From contig CADCOE010000031.1 in assembly GCA_902802985.1 (NCBI GenBank), positions 1-44,297 on the forward strand: a DNA stretch of 44,297 bases, written 5' to 3'. The position numbers were made by a program, and so were the translations under genes. The number at the start of each line of letters is the position of its first letter. Position 1 is the stretch's first letter. A model generated the notes under the pieces. It was not told the DNA's origin. It saw only the letters and a program-made list of their open reading frames with translations, and did no database searches. Positions 1 through 7,255 of the stretch are shown here, piece after piece. This DNA is from an uncultured Ruminococcus sp. Its GTDB lineage: Bacteria; Bacillota; Clostridia; Oscillospirales; Acutalibacteraceae.

Positions 1-486
1 AGCCGGAGCAGCAGGTTCTGCGGCAGGAAACTCACTCGGTATCTTTGCTGATTGTACCGGGAAATTGGTTGTCACTTCGATTTCCGGCTGAGAGGGAGCA
101 GAGAATACAGTAGTTTTATTGTTTTGCTTTGTCTCTTTTGGTTCCTCGGGAACATCGGGAACTTCATTAAAAGGTTTTGCCGAAACAATTCCTTCTTCAT
201 AGAAATAATCTGCTGCTGTACGTCCAACCGTTATTTTACCTATAAAATCTTTACATTTTATATGCTCAGGATGGTTCTGATAATATTTTAATGCTGCGAT
301 ATTTTTAAAAGTTGCATACAATATAACATCATAATCCGAACCGGTATTAAAATTGTAGCCCATTTCAATGCTGACAAGTCCTTCGATTTTTCCTACAAGG
401 GCTGTGAGCATTTCGATCATACGATCCATATTTGTTTGTTTGTCGGCATCGTCCTGAACTTTCCATAAGACAATATGCTTAACCAT
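1..486 (-). CDS. Dabb-domain (stress-responsive alpha/beta barrel) protein, 3' end outside window
   Basis: Read on the minus strand, the ATG at 486-484 is preceded by an AGGAGG ribosome-binding site and opens a frame that stays open to the window edge (162 codons). The N-terminal ~100 residues (starting MVKHIVLWKV, with an internal DYDVILYATF and YYQNHPEH) match the Dabb domain, a small dimeric ferredoxin-like fold. Such proteins are often stress-associated and mostly lack a known reaction. After about residue 105 the sequence becomes rich in Pro, Glu, Thr and Ala, which looks like a flexible tail; usual Dabb proteins stop near 100 residues. The C-terminus is not visible. Domain assignment is fairly sure; function is unknown. 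Confidence 0.75.
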   Translation of the reverse strand, partial: MVKHIVLWKVQDDADKQTNMDRMIEMLTALVGKIEGLVSIEMGYNFNTGSDYDVILYATFKNIAALKYYQNHPEHIKCKDFIGKITVGRTAADYFYEEGIVSAKPFNEVPDVPEEPKETKQNNKTTVFSAPSQPEIEVTTNFPVQSAKIPSEFPAAEPAAPA

Positions 487-533
487 TTATTTGCCTCCTG
501 AATATTATTTTAAATCGTAAAAATATACAATAA

Positions 534-562
534 AGTATATTCTTTAAATTTATTTATATCAA
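534..562 (-). promoter_or_regulatory. Sigma-A promoter for the Dabb gene
   Basis: On the minus strand TTGATA (562-557) and TATACT (539-534) are separated by 17 bases, about 50 bases before the Dabb start codon. Confidence 0.55.
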
Positions 563-869
563 TTTTATCACAGGTTAGGAATATAATCAATAATAAATTG
601 TCTGTTTAAGTAAAAAAATTCATAATTAAGGTGTATGATTATGTCAATATTGGCAAGGGGCTATGGGAAAAAGAAGGGTTTATTATTTGTTAAAGAAACA
701 GTGTTCAGGAATATCAATGCAATGAGTTTTGATCGGTTTAAGGGATATTGCCGAAATAATATGCAAATATTGTTATATATGAATATTTATCCTTAAAAAT
801 TAACATTAAGATAAATGATGGATACTAATAAATAATATAAAAAAATTGTGGTAATAATGAAATAACCTA
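563..869. other. AT-rich intergenic stretch without a supported gene
   Basis: This part of the gap between the divergent Dabb gene and cysK is very AT-rich. A 51-codon frame at 641-796 has only a weak ribosome-binding site and no recognisable product. I see no RNA gene, repeat or riboswitch. Confidence 0.5.
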
Positions 870-898
870 TTGACAATTTCTATGGGTGGTGATAAAAT
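870..898 (+). promoter_or_regulatory. Promoter of cysK and probably of the whole sulfur operon
   Basis: TTGACA (870-875) and TAAAAT (893-898) are spaced by 17 bases. The imperfect inverted repeat ACCTAT (864-869) / ATGGGT lies around the -35 box and spacer and could be an operator for a sulfur regulator; that part is speculative. Transcription would begin near 905, about 60 bases before cysK. Confidence 0.65.
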
Positions 899-966
899 AA
901 AGCCTATAAAAAACATATGAATTATATACTTTAAATTACATCATTTTTCCAAAAGGAGTATTCTGT

Positions 967-1896
967 ATGAGAAAATTCGAGCATCTGACAGAGCTGATCG
1001 GCAACACACCGCTAGTCAGGCTGGGAAATTATGAGACATATAAAGAATTAAACGCACGGATTTACGGTAAACTGGAATATTTTAATCCTGCCGGCAGTGT
1101 CAAGGACAGAGTGGCTCTTGCTATGATCAAGGATGCGGAGGAAAAGGGCATTATTGGTCCCGATACCGTTTTGATTGAACCGACAAGCGGCAATACGGGA
1201 ATTGGATTGGCTGCTGTTGCGGCTGCCAAAGGGTATCATTTGATCATCACAATGCCGGAAACCATGAGTATCGAAAGAAGAAATCTTTTGAAAGCCTACG
1301 GTGCACAGGTTGTTTTAACGGAAGGTGCCAGAGGAATGAAGGGAGCCATCGCCAAAGCACAGGAATTGGCAGCAGAAATCACAGACAGCTTTATTCCCGG
1401 ACAGTTTACCAATCCTGCTAATCCGGCTATTCATAAAAATACCACGGGCGTTGAGATTTGGAATGATACAGACGGCAGGGTAGATATTTTCGTAGCAGGT
1501 GTAGGAACAGGTGGAACCGTAACGGGTGTGGGTGAATATTTAAAAAAGCAAAATCCTTCCGTCAAAATTGTGGCAGTAGAACCTTCCGGTTCGTCCGTGT
1601 TGTCGGGTGGAAAACCGGGTCCCCATAAAATTCAAGGGATAGGAGCAGGTTTTGTTCCTGATATTCTGAACACCGACATATTCGATGAAATTATTGCTGT
1701 CGACAATGAAGATGCTTTTGAAACAAGCAGACTGATTGCAAAAAAAGAAGGGCTTTTAGTGGGAGTTTCTTCAGGAGCAGCCGTATGGGCAGCTTCAGAG
1801 ATCGCCAAACGCCCCGAAAATAAGGGAAAACTGATTGTTGCCCTTCTTCCCGATACGGGAGAACGATATTTGTCAACTCCGATGTTCTCGGAATGA
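967..1896 (+). CDS. cysK: Cysteine synthase A (O-acetylserine sulfhydrylase)
   Basis: The 309-residue product is a full-length fold type II PLP enzyme that makes cysteine from O-acetylserine and sulfide in the cytoplasm. The PLP lysine is K46 in PAGSVKDR. The substrate loop TSGNTG follows near residue 73, and the glycine-rich phosphate-binding GVGTGGT lies near residue 178. The start has AAAGGAG about nine bases upstream. It is the first gene after the promoter at 870, and a poly-Cys leader frame begins 20 bases after its stop, so it probably shares a transcript with the reverse transsulfuration genes downstream. A second, divergent paralogue is encoded at 4725. Confidence 0.95.
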   Translation: MRKFEHLTELIGNTPLVRLGNYETYKELNARIYGKLEYFNPAGSVKDRVALAMIKDAEEKGIIGPDTVLIEPTSGNTGIGLAAVAAAKGYHLIITMPETMSIERRNLLKAYGAQVVLTEGARGMKGAIAKAQELAAEITDSFIPGQFTNPANPAIHKNTTGVEIWNDTDGRVDIFVAGVGTGGTVTGVGEYLKKQNPSVKIVAVEPSGSSVLSGGKPGPHKIQGIGAGFVPDILNTDIFDEIIAVDNEDAFETSRLIAKKEGLLVGVSSGAAVWAASEIAKRPENKGKLIVALLPDTGERYLSTPMFSE

Positions 1897-1916
1897 CCGA
1901 AAGAGAGGAATTTATA

Positions 1917-2066
1917 ATGATTTCAACAGCCGCAGTACTGATCCCAAAAACAAGTATTACAGCCGAAAAAGAACTTGTTCTTTTCGGTCAATCGACAGTG
2001 TCCAAAATGGCTATGTGTTGCTGCTGTTGTTGTATTGATACAGGCGGCAGTCCTTGTTTGTGCTGA
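1917..2066 (+). CDS. Poly-cysteine leader peptide of a cysteine attenuator
   Basis: This frame encodes a 49-residue peptide starting MISTAAVLIP. Residues 34-39 are six consecutive cysteines (codons at 2016-2033), and the end is PCLC. AGAGGAA lies seven bases before the ATG. The frame starts 20 bases after cysK and is followed by a strong terminator (2097-2157). The sequence ACAGGCGG just after the Cys run (2040-2047) is repeated exactly in the terminator's 3' arm. Poly-Cys leader frames that sense cysteine supply are known in mycobacteria; use of the same logic here is inferred. A modified-peptide precursor is an alternative, but no maturation enzymes are seen. Codons 16-24 also form a hairpin. 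Confidence 0.75.
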   Translation: MISTAAVLIPKTSITAEKELVLFGQSTVSKMAMCCCCCCIDTGGSPCLC

Positions 2067-2105
2067 ATTCGGACAAGTGAAAAAATAGTTAGCTGCTCCG
2101 CCTGT
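2040..2105 (+). promoter_or_regulatory. Antiterminator pairing of the Cys attenuator
   Basis: ACAGGCGG (2040-2047), inside the leader frame, is the exact complement of CCGCCTGT (2098-2105), which is the 5' arm of the terminator. The pairing extends by CAG (2048-2050) with CTG (2093-2095) across a two-base bulge. It is mutually exclusive with the terminator. A ribosome stalled on the Cys codons at 2016-2033 would leave 2040-2047 free to pair, which predicts read-through when charged tRNA-Cys is scarce. Confidence 0.7.
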
Positions 2106-2157
2106 TTTGATATACCCGATGATAAGAAGGGTCAGAACAGGCGGAACTTTTATTTTG
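2097..2157 (+). terminator. Attenuator terminator ahead of the methyltransferase-luxS operon
   Basis: A 14-base stem is formed by 2097-2110 and 2132-2145 with one G-U pair. An inner ACCC/GGGT extension sits in the loop, and the T-rich tract aacttttatttt (2146-2157) follows. It sits 20 bases before the next gene, so every transcript from the cysK promoter must pass it. Confidence 0.85.
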
Positions 2158-2176
2158 AAAAACGGAGGACACGAAA

Positions 2177-3088
2177 ATGATTGATACACAAGAAAGTATA
2201 ACAGCTAAGCTTTGCTCTTTTGCCAGAGCTTATCACTCTAATTTTGGAAGACAAAAAATATTTGACGATTATCTTGCCTTTGACCTGATGGGAAGAGAAC
2301 AATATGATGAGATAGGGCAGCTGATCGAAAAAAATTACGAAGTATCTCAGCTGGATGAAAAATCAGGATTCAGCGGAAAAACCGTTTATCCCGTGCTGAA
2401 CCATTATATTTCACCTATTCCTCTTTCGAGGATCGCTTTTGCAGAAAAGGAATTGCAGCGTTTTGCACAGGGAAAAGAAAAATGTCAATATGTCATATGT
2501 GGTGCCGGTATGGATACGTTTGCTTTTCGTAATGATAATCCTCATATCAGAGTGTTTGAGCTGGATCATCCGGATACAAGACGATATAAGTTGGAAAGAA
2601 TTCATCAACTGGAATGGAACATCCCCGATACGGTCAGCTTTGTACCGATTGACTTTGCCAAAGATGATATGACACAGGTGCTGCCGTCCTGCGGTTTTGA
2701 ACCCGATGTACCGACATTTTTTGCTGTGCTGGGTGTTACCTATTATCTTGCGCTGGATGTTTTTGAGGATACAGTGAGTAAAATAGGTATTCTTTCTTCC
2801 TTAAAGGATGAATTGGTATTTGATTTTCCCGATGAAACAACGCTCAGTGATAATGCCGCTCCCAGAGTGAAGGATTTAGCGAATATTACCGAAAAGCTGG
2901 GTGAACCGATGCAGCACGGTTTTTCCCTGATGGAAATCAGAAATGTCCTTGAAAAACATCAGTTTTCTGTTGAAACGCACCGAACTCCGGTACAAATACA
3001 GAGGGAATTTTTTACAAGCAGAACAGATGGTCAGACAGCCTATGAAAATATTCATTTTATACTGGCACGAAAAGAGGAAAAAGAATGA
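2177..3088 (+). CDS. SAM-dependent methyltransferase, leucine carboxyl methyltransferase (PPM1/LCM) family
   Basis: The 303-residue protein has the SAM-binding glycine motif VICGAGMDT around residues 107-115, followed by VFELDHPDT, the acidic strand-2 motif typical of the LCM/PPM1 family (polyketide and small-molecule O-methyltransferases). CGGAGG precedes the start. It is the first gene after the Cys attenuator and overlaps luxS by four bases. In Bacillus subtilis the mccAB operon also begins with a methyltransferase of unknown substrate (yrrT), so this one may likewise turn SAM into S-adenosylhomocysteine and feed homocysteine to the pathway. The methyl acceptor is unknown. Confidence 0.8.
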   Translation: MIDTQESITAKLCSFARAYHSNFGRQKIFDDYLAFDLMGREQYDEIGQLIEKNYEVSQLDEKSGFSGKTVYPVLNHYISPIPLSRIAFAEKELQRFAQGKEKCQYVICGAGMDTFAFRNDNPHIRVFELDHPDTRRYKLERIHQLEWNIPDTVSFVPIDFAKDDMTQVLPSCGFEPDVPTFFAVLGVTYYLALDVFEDTVSKIGILSSLKDELVFDFPDETTLSDNAAPRVKDLANITEKLGEPMQHGFSLMEIRNVLEKHQFSVETHRTPVQIQREFFTSRTDGQTAYENIHFILARKEEKE

Positions 3089-3558
3089 AAAAAATTGCAA
3101 GTTTTTCTGTTAACCACGATATCCTTGACAGAGGGATTTATCTTTCCCGAATAGATGGTGATGCAGTCACTTATGACATCAGAATGAAAAAGCCCAATGG
3201 GGGACAATATTTATCCAATGGGGCTTTACATACGATAGAACACCTGCTTGCTACATATGTACGAAACAGTTCCTATTCAGACGACATTGTTTATGCAGGA
3301 CCTATGGGCTGCAGGACGGGCTTTTACCTGATCGTACGGGATCGTATCAGCCATACAGAAGCTTTGGAACTGATGAAGCAGGCGTTTGCCTTTATTGCAG
3401 GCTTTGAGGGAGAAATTCCCGGCAGCCAAAAAGCAGAATGCGGTAATTATCTGGAACACGATCTTGCAGGAGCAAAGCAAGAAGCCGCAGCGTTTTTATT
3501 GATGATACAAAATTTGACGGATAAAACAATTTATTACAAACAATCAACGGAGGAATAA
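3085..3558 (+). CDS. luxS: S-ribosylhomocysteine lyase LuxS
   Basis: LuxS cleaves S-ribosylhomocysteine to homocysteine and the autoinducer-2 precursor DPD. The 157-residue length is normal. The metal ligands are visible as H49 and H53 in HTIEH and C119 in ECGNY. E52 and C76 (MGCRTG) are the catalytic acid/base residues. The start overlaps the methyltransferase stop (ATGA), so translation is coupled. The homocysteine produced is the substrate of the MccA-type enzyme two genes on. No S-adenosylhomocysteine nucleosidase (mtnN), which must supply LuxS, is present in the window. Confidence 0.95.
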   Translation: MKKIASFSVNHDILDRGIYLSRIDGDAVTYDIRMKKPNGGQYLSNGALHTIEHLLATYVRNSSYSDDIVYAGPMGCRTGFYLIVRDRISHTEALELMKQAFAFIAGFEGEIPGSQKAECGNYLEHDLAGAKQEAAAFLLMIQNLTDKTIYYKQSTEE

Positions 3559-3561
3559 AAA

Positions 3562-4719
3562 ATGGCAGTTTATGAACATATCGACTCAGCATTTATTCAC
3601 GGAGGAATTAACGGAGATAAGACCACAGGTGCCGTAAATGTCCCCATTTATCAAACATCTACTTATGAACAAAAGTCACTCGGAGAAAATACGGGCTGGG
3701 AATATTCCAGAACAGGTAATCCGACCAGAGCAGCGTTGGAAGCACTGATCGCCGAATTGGAAGGTGGAACAGCAGGATTTGCTTTTGCCTCGGGAATGGC
3801 AGCGATCACCGCTGTACTGAGCCTTTTCCAATCAGGGGATAAAATATTGATTTCAAGCAATGTATACGGCGGCACATTCAGAGTGCTGGATAAAGTGTTC
3901 CGTCACTTCCGTATCGGCTATTCTATTGAGGATACCACTGATCTGGAAGCACTGGAGCAAAAAATAACTGATGACGTCAAGGCAATTCTGATCGAAAGTC
4001 CAGCCAATCCCCTGCTTACCGTGACCGATATTGGCGGTGTGGCTGAAATCGCCAAGAAACACCATATCCTGTCTATTGTTGATAATACCTTTATGACCCC
4101 GTATTTGCAGCGTCCGATCAAACTGGGAGCAGATATTGTTATCCACAGCGGTACAAAATATCTCGGTGGTCACAGTGATGTTGTATCGGGACTTGTGGTG
4201 GTCAATAATGAGGAGCTTGCCGAAAAAATTGCGTTTATTCAAAACTCTACAGGCGGAGTGCTTGCTCCTTTTGACAGTTTCTTGTTGATAAGAGGTATTA
4301 AAACACTGGGAGTTCGTCTTGACCGTCATGTGGAAAATGCCGAAAAAGCCGCATTGTTTCTGCAATCACACGAAGGCGTCAAAAATGTTTATTATCCCGG
4401 TCTCCCCGGTGCACAGGGTTATGAAATCAACAAGCGTCAGGCGAAAAACGGCGGTGTAATGATTTCCTTTGAACTGGTTGAAACTTATGATATAAAGAAA
4501 TTTTTCTCCGCTCTCCAATTCATTGCTTTGGCAGAGAGCCTTGGCGGTGTGGAAAGTCTGGTATGCCATCCGGCAAGTATGACACACGCAGCAATTCCAT
4601 ATGAAATCAGACAAAAAGTGGGTATTACTGACGGGTTGATCCGGCTTTCTATCGGTATCGAAAACATTGAAGATATTCTTGCCGATCTTGATCGGGCAAT
4701 TAAGGAAAGCAAAAGGTGA
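3562..4719 (+). CDS. mccB: Cystathionine gamma-lyase / homocysteine gamma-lyase type PLP enzyme
   Basis: This is a 385-residue Cys/Met-metabolism PLP enzyme (fold type I). The PLP lysine is K199 in HSGTKYLGGHSD, the YSRTGNPT segment binds the phosphate of the neighbouring subunit, and VDNTFMTP is the Asp motif that contacts the pyridine nitrogen. Family members include cystathionine gamma-lyase, gamma-synthase and beta-lyase, which sequence alone separates poorly. Its place between luxS and an MccA-like enzyme supports the lyase that releases cysteine from cystathionine. The gene has an AACGGAGGA ribosome-binding site and lies three bases after luxS. Confidence 0.88.
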   Translation: MAVYEHIDSAFIHGGINGDKTTGAVNVPIYQTSTYEQKSLGENTGWEYSRTGNPTRAALEALIAELEGGTAGFAFASGMAAITAVLSLFQSGDKILISSNVYGGTFRVLDKVFRHFRIGYSIEDTTDLEALEQKITDDVKAILIESPANPLLTVTDIGGVAEIAKKHHILSIVDNTFMTPYLQRPIKLGADIVIHSGTKYLGGHSDVVSGLVVVNNEELAEKIAFIQNSTGGVLAPFDSFLLIRGIKTLGVRLDRHVENAEKAALFLQSHEGVKNVYYPGLPGAQGYEINKRQAKNGGVMISFELVETYDIKKFFSALQFIALAESLGGVESLVCHPASMTHAAIPYEIRQKVGITDGLIRLSIGIENIEDILADLDRAIKESKR

Positions 4720-4724
4720 ATGAT

Positions 4725-5636
4725 ATGAGTTACTATCCATCAATGCAGGATCTGATCGGCAATACGCCAATGGTTAGATTAAATACCGTCGTTCATCAGG
4801 AAGGTGTCAGTTTGTTTGCCAAGCTGGAGCTTTTCAATCCTTCCGGCAGCGTGAAAGACAGAGTAGGCAAATATATGATAGAGGATGCCGAGCGAAGCGG
4901 TGTACTGTCCAAAGGGGGTACGATTATTGAAGCAACGGCAGGCAATACCGGATTGGGCATTGCTTTTGCCGCATTAAATAAAGGGTATCGTGTCGTATTG
5001 ACAGTGCCGACAAAATTTTCAGAGGAAAAACAGCAGCTGCTGCGAGCTTTAGGTGCTGAAATTATCAATACGCCTCGTGAAGAAGGAATGCTTGGAGCAG
5101 AGAAAATCGCTGAACAGCTAAGAACAGAAATTCCCGGATCCGTTACGCTCAGACAATTTCAAAATCCGTCTAACCCTCTTGCTCATTATGAAACAACAGG
5201 TCCGGAAATTTATCGTGACCTTGACGGAAAAATTGATTATCTGATTGCCGGTGCAGGCAGCGGAGGGACCTTTTCGGGAGTACTGAAGTATCTCAAAGAA
5301 CAGAACGGTCATATACAAGGTGTTTTGGCGGATCCTGTAGGTTCGACGATTGGCGGCGGTCAACACGCCGATTATGATATTGAGGGTATCGGAAATGACT
5401 TTATTGCTGATACTATGAACATCAATCTTGTAGACCAAGTGATCAAAATTACCGATGACGAAGCTTTTGACGGAGCAAGGGAATTGGCACGCAAAGAAGG
5501 AATTTTTGCGGGTTCGTCATCGGGTGCGGCATTGGCAGCAGCCAAAAAGCTGATCCATACGGGCGTCAAGGGAAATATCGTTATCATTCTTCCCGACAGA
5601 GGTGACCGTTATTTCAGCAAGGGACTTTATGATTGA
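4725..5636 (+). CDS. mccA: Cysteine synthase paralogue, probably O-acetylserine-dependent cystathionine beta-synthase
   Basis: This second fold type II PLP enzyme (303 residues) has its PLP lysine at K44 in SGSVKDR. The substrate loop reads EATAGNTG instead of the TSGNTG of classical CysK, a variation I associate with MccA/YrhA proteins that join homocysteine to O-acetylserine. The pairing with mccB and luxS supports this role. I choose ATG 4725 because AAGGTGA lies five bases upstream; an in-frame GTG at 4716 would add three residues. It is only about half identical by eye to CysK at 967, so it is not a recent copy. Confidence 0.85.
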   Translation: MSYYPSMQDLIGNTPMVRLNTVVHQEGVSLFAKLELFNPSGSVKDRVGKYMIEDAERSGVLSKGGTIIEATAGNTGLGIAFAALNKGYRVVLTVPTKFSEEKQQLLRALGAEIINTPREEGMLGAEKIAEQLRTEIPGSVTLRQFQNPSNPLAHYETTGPEIYRDLDGKIDYLIAGAGSGGTFSGVLKYLKEQNGHIQGVLADPVGSTIGGGQHADYDIEGIGNDFIADTMNINLVDQVIKITDDEAFDGARELARKEGIFAGSSSGAALAAAKKLIHTGVKGNIVIILPDRGDRYFSKGLYD

Positions 5637-5761
5637 CAAAGAAAATGGTCTTTGATGTAAAGTTTGACGTGCAGGGATGCTGTACACCCTTGCGGGGCTT
5701 GGGGCAAAGCTTTAATATCAAGGATGTTTACTATCAAAAAAGATTTGGGAGGGATACGATA

Positions 5762-6007
5762 ATGGTCGATTTACATATTGACGATGAAGTGGATATTACA
5801 GATGTTGTTTGTCCTGCTACGTTTGCAAAAACAATGATCGCTCTGGAGGAGCTGGATGAAGGACAGATACTTTCCATCAAAATGAACGGCGGTGAACCGC
5901 TTCGGAATATTCCCAGAAGCCTCAAGTCAGAGGGTCATCAGATATTGAAACTGAATGAGAACAAAGATGGAACATATGATCTTATTGTGAAAAAAGTCGG
6001 GGACTAA
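5762..6007 (+). CDS. TusA/SirA-like sulfur carrier protein
   Basis: From ATG 5762 an 81-residue protein is encoded with the TusA layout: a conserved Cys in VVCPATFAKTMIALEEL (the CPxP-type site, here CPAT), a GQIL strand, and the ending IPRSLKSEGHQI. The family passes persulfide sulfur between desulfurases and acceptors. GGGAGGG lies seven bases before this ATG, and the length then equals a normal TusA. The reading frame is open further upstream to TTG 5633, including a Cys-Cys pair, which would give 124 residues. I prefer the short form because codon use upstream is unlike neighbouring genes. It sits between mccA and an E1-like enzyme. Confidence 0.7.
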   Translation: MVDLHIDDEVDITDVVCPATFAKTMIALEELDEGQILSIKMNGGEPLRNIPRSLKSEGHQILKLNENKDGTYDLIVKKVGD

Positions 6008-6063
6008 AACAACGTAAAAAAGGGCAATACGATGAATTTTCTTTATTTTATGGGAGGCAGCGG

Positions 6064-6873
6064 ATGATGGCTTTTACTAATGAACAGATCGAAAGATATT
6101 CCCGCCATATCATTCTAAGCGAAGTCGGTGCCAAGGGGCAGAAAAAGCTTTTCAATGCCAGAGTGCTTGTTATCGGGGCAGGAGGTCTGGGGGCACCTGC
6201 TGCGATGTACCTTACTGCGGCAGGGATCGGTACGATCGGCATTGCAGATGCTGACGAGGTGGAGCTTTCCAATCTGCAAAGGCAGATCATTCATACGACA
6301 AAAGATGTTGGCAAAGCCAAAGTGTTGTCAGCAAAAGAAACAATGGAAGCCCTCAATCCCGATGTAAGGGTCAATACCTACCGTATTTTTGTTAACAGTC
6401 AAAATATAAGAGAACTGATCAGGGATTATGATTTTATTATCGATGGAACGGATAATTTTCCTACAAAGTTTCTGATTAACGATGCCTGCGTTTTGGAGAA
6501 AAAGCCCTTTTCTCATGCCGGAATTATTCGTTTTCAGGGACAGCTTATGACCTATGTTCCCGACAAAGGAGCTTGTTATCGCTGTGTTTTCAGGGAAGTG
6601 CCGCCCAAAGATGCGGTTCCTACCTGTAAGCAGGCAGGAGTGATCGGTGCCGTGGGCGGTGTGATCGGCAGTTTGCAGGCAATGGAAGCTATCAAATATA
6701 TTCTTGGAACCGGAGAACTTTTGACAGGTTCACTTCTGACATATGATGCATTGACAATGAATTTTCGGAAAGTGAAGCTTCCCTCGAATACTTGTCATTG
6801 TGCCGTATGCGGATCGCATCCAACCATTACCGAACTGATCAACTATGAACAGACAGAATGTAATGGAATATAA
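6064..6873 (+). CDS. MoeB/ThiF/HesA-type adenylyltransferase (E1-like)
   Basis: The 269-residue protein matches the ThiF/MoeB family, which adenylates the C-terminal Gly-Gly of a small sulfur-carrier protein so that sulfur can be loaded. The ATP-binding GAGGLGAP is near residue 39. The zinc-binding cysteine pairs are CYRC (near 177) and CAVC (near 248). The reactive Cys is in PTCKQAGVIG. No rhodanese domain is fused. GGGAGG precedes the start. Its partner would be a ThiS/MoaD-like protein, but none is encoded nearby, so the acceptor must lie elsewhere. Thiamine, molybdopterin and cysteine-forming carriers are all possible. Confidence 0.88.
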   Translation: MMAFTNEQIERYSRHIILSEVGAKGQKKLFNARVLVIGAGGLGAPAAMYLTAAGIGTIGIADADEVELSNLQRQIIHTTKDVGKAKVLSAKETMEALNPDVRVNTYRIFVNSQNIRELIRDYDFIIDGTDNFPTKFLINDACVLEKKPFSHAGIIRFQGQLMTYVPDKGACYRCVFREVPPKDAVPTCKQAGVIGAVGGVIGSLQAMEAIKYILGTGELLTGSLLTYDALTMNFRKVKLPSNTCHCAVCGSHPTITELINYEQTECNGI

Positions 6874-7102
6874 AATATACAGGGAACTGTCTCAAAACGG
6901 TCATTTTTGCGGCAGCCTTGAAATATATCTGAACCGATTTCCGCAGCGGTCAGCGTGACAGTGTCTTCGTCTTGAAAGCATCGCCCGACAGAGCAGAGTT
7001 TTTTGTATGAACAGGATCCGGAAGCAGTTCTTTTTATCTAAGGTATACTTTTTTCAATATAAAAGTATTAAAAATAGATATAATTATTATTGATAAAACT
7101 TA
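6874..7102. other. Gene-free stretch, possible degraded repeat
   Basis: No clear terminator follows the adenylyltransferase gene. Positions 6882-6900 carry a motif ending in actgtctcaaaacgg that resembles terminal repeats of some insertion sequences. No matching second end or transposase was found. Confidence 0.3.
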
Positions 7103-7132
7103 TTGATTTGATATGAATTATTGTTATATAAT
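7103..7132 (+). promoter_or_regulatory. Promoter of the LysR gene
   Basis: TTGATT (7103-7108) and TATAAT (7127-7132) are spaced by 18 bases. A leader of about 115 bases separates it from the LysR start; no known riboswitch is recognised there. Confidence 0.55.
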
Positions 7133-7255
7133 ATTTTGTATGATACGTCATAGGGTTTATACGCAATGTTTTTTAATCTGAACCGGCAAGAAGTTTCCCT
7201 CTCTAAGCATTAGTGTAGTAGGTGGGAATATATCATAATAACCAATGGAGGAAAT

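Noticed and set aside
52..291. 79-codon plus-strand frame at the left edge
   Set aside because: It is a shadow of the minus-strand Dabb gene, lacks a ribosome-binding site and has no known domain.
641..796. 51-codon reading frame in the gap before cysK
   Set aside because: Weak ribosome-binding site, no recognisable product and low-complexity AT-rich context; likely chance.
1917..2066. Reading the poly-Cys frame as a RiPP precursor modified by the neighbouring methyltransferase
   Set aside because: No cyclase, protease or exporter lies nearby, whereas the terminator and antiterminator pairing explains the position fully.
7133..7255. Riboswitch in the LysR leader
   Set aside because: No S-box, T-box or other known core motif and no terminator or sequestering hairpin were seen.
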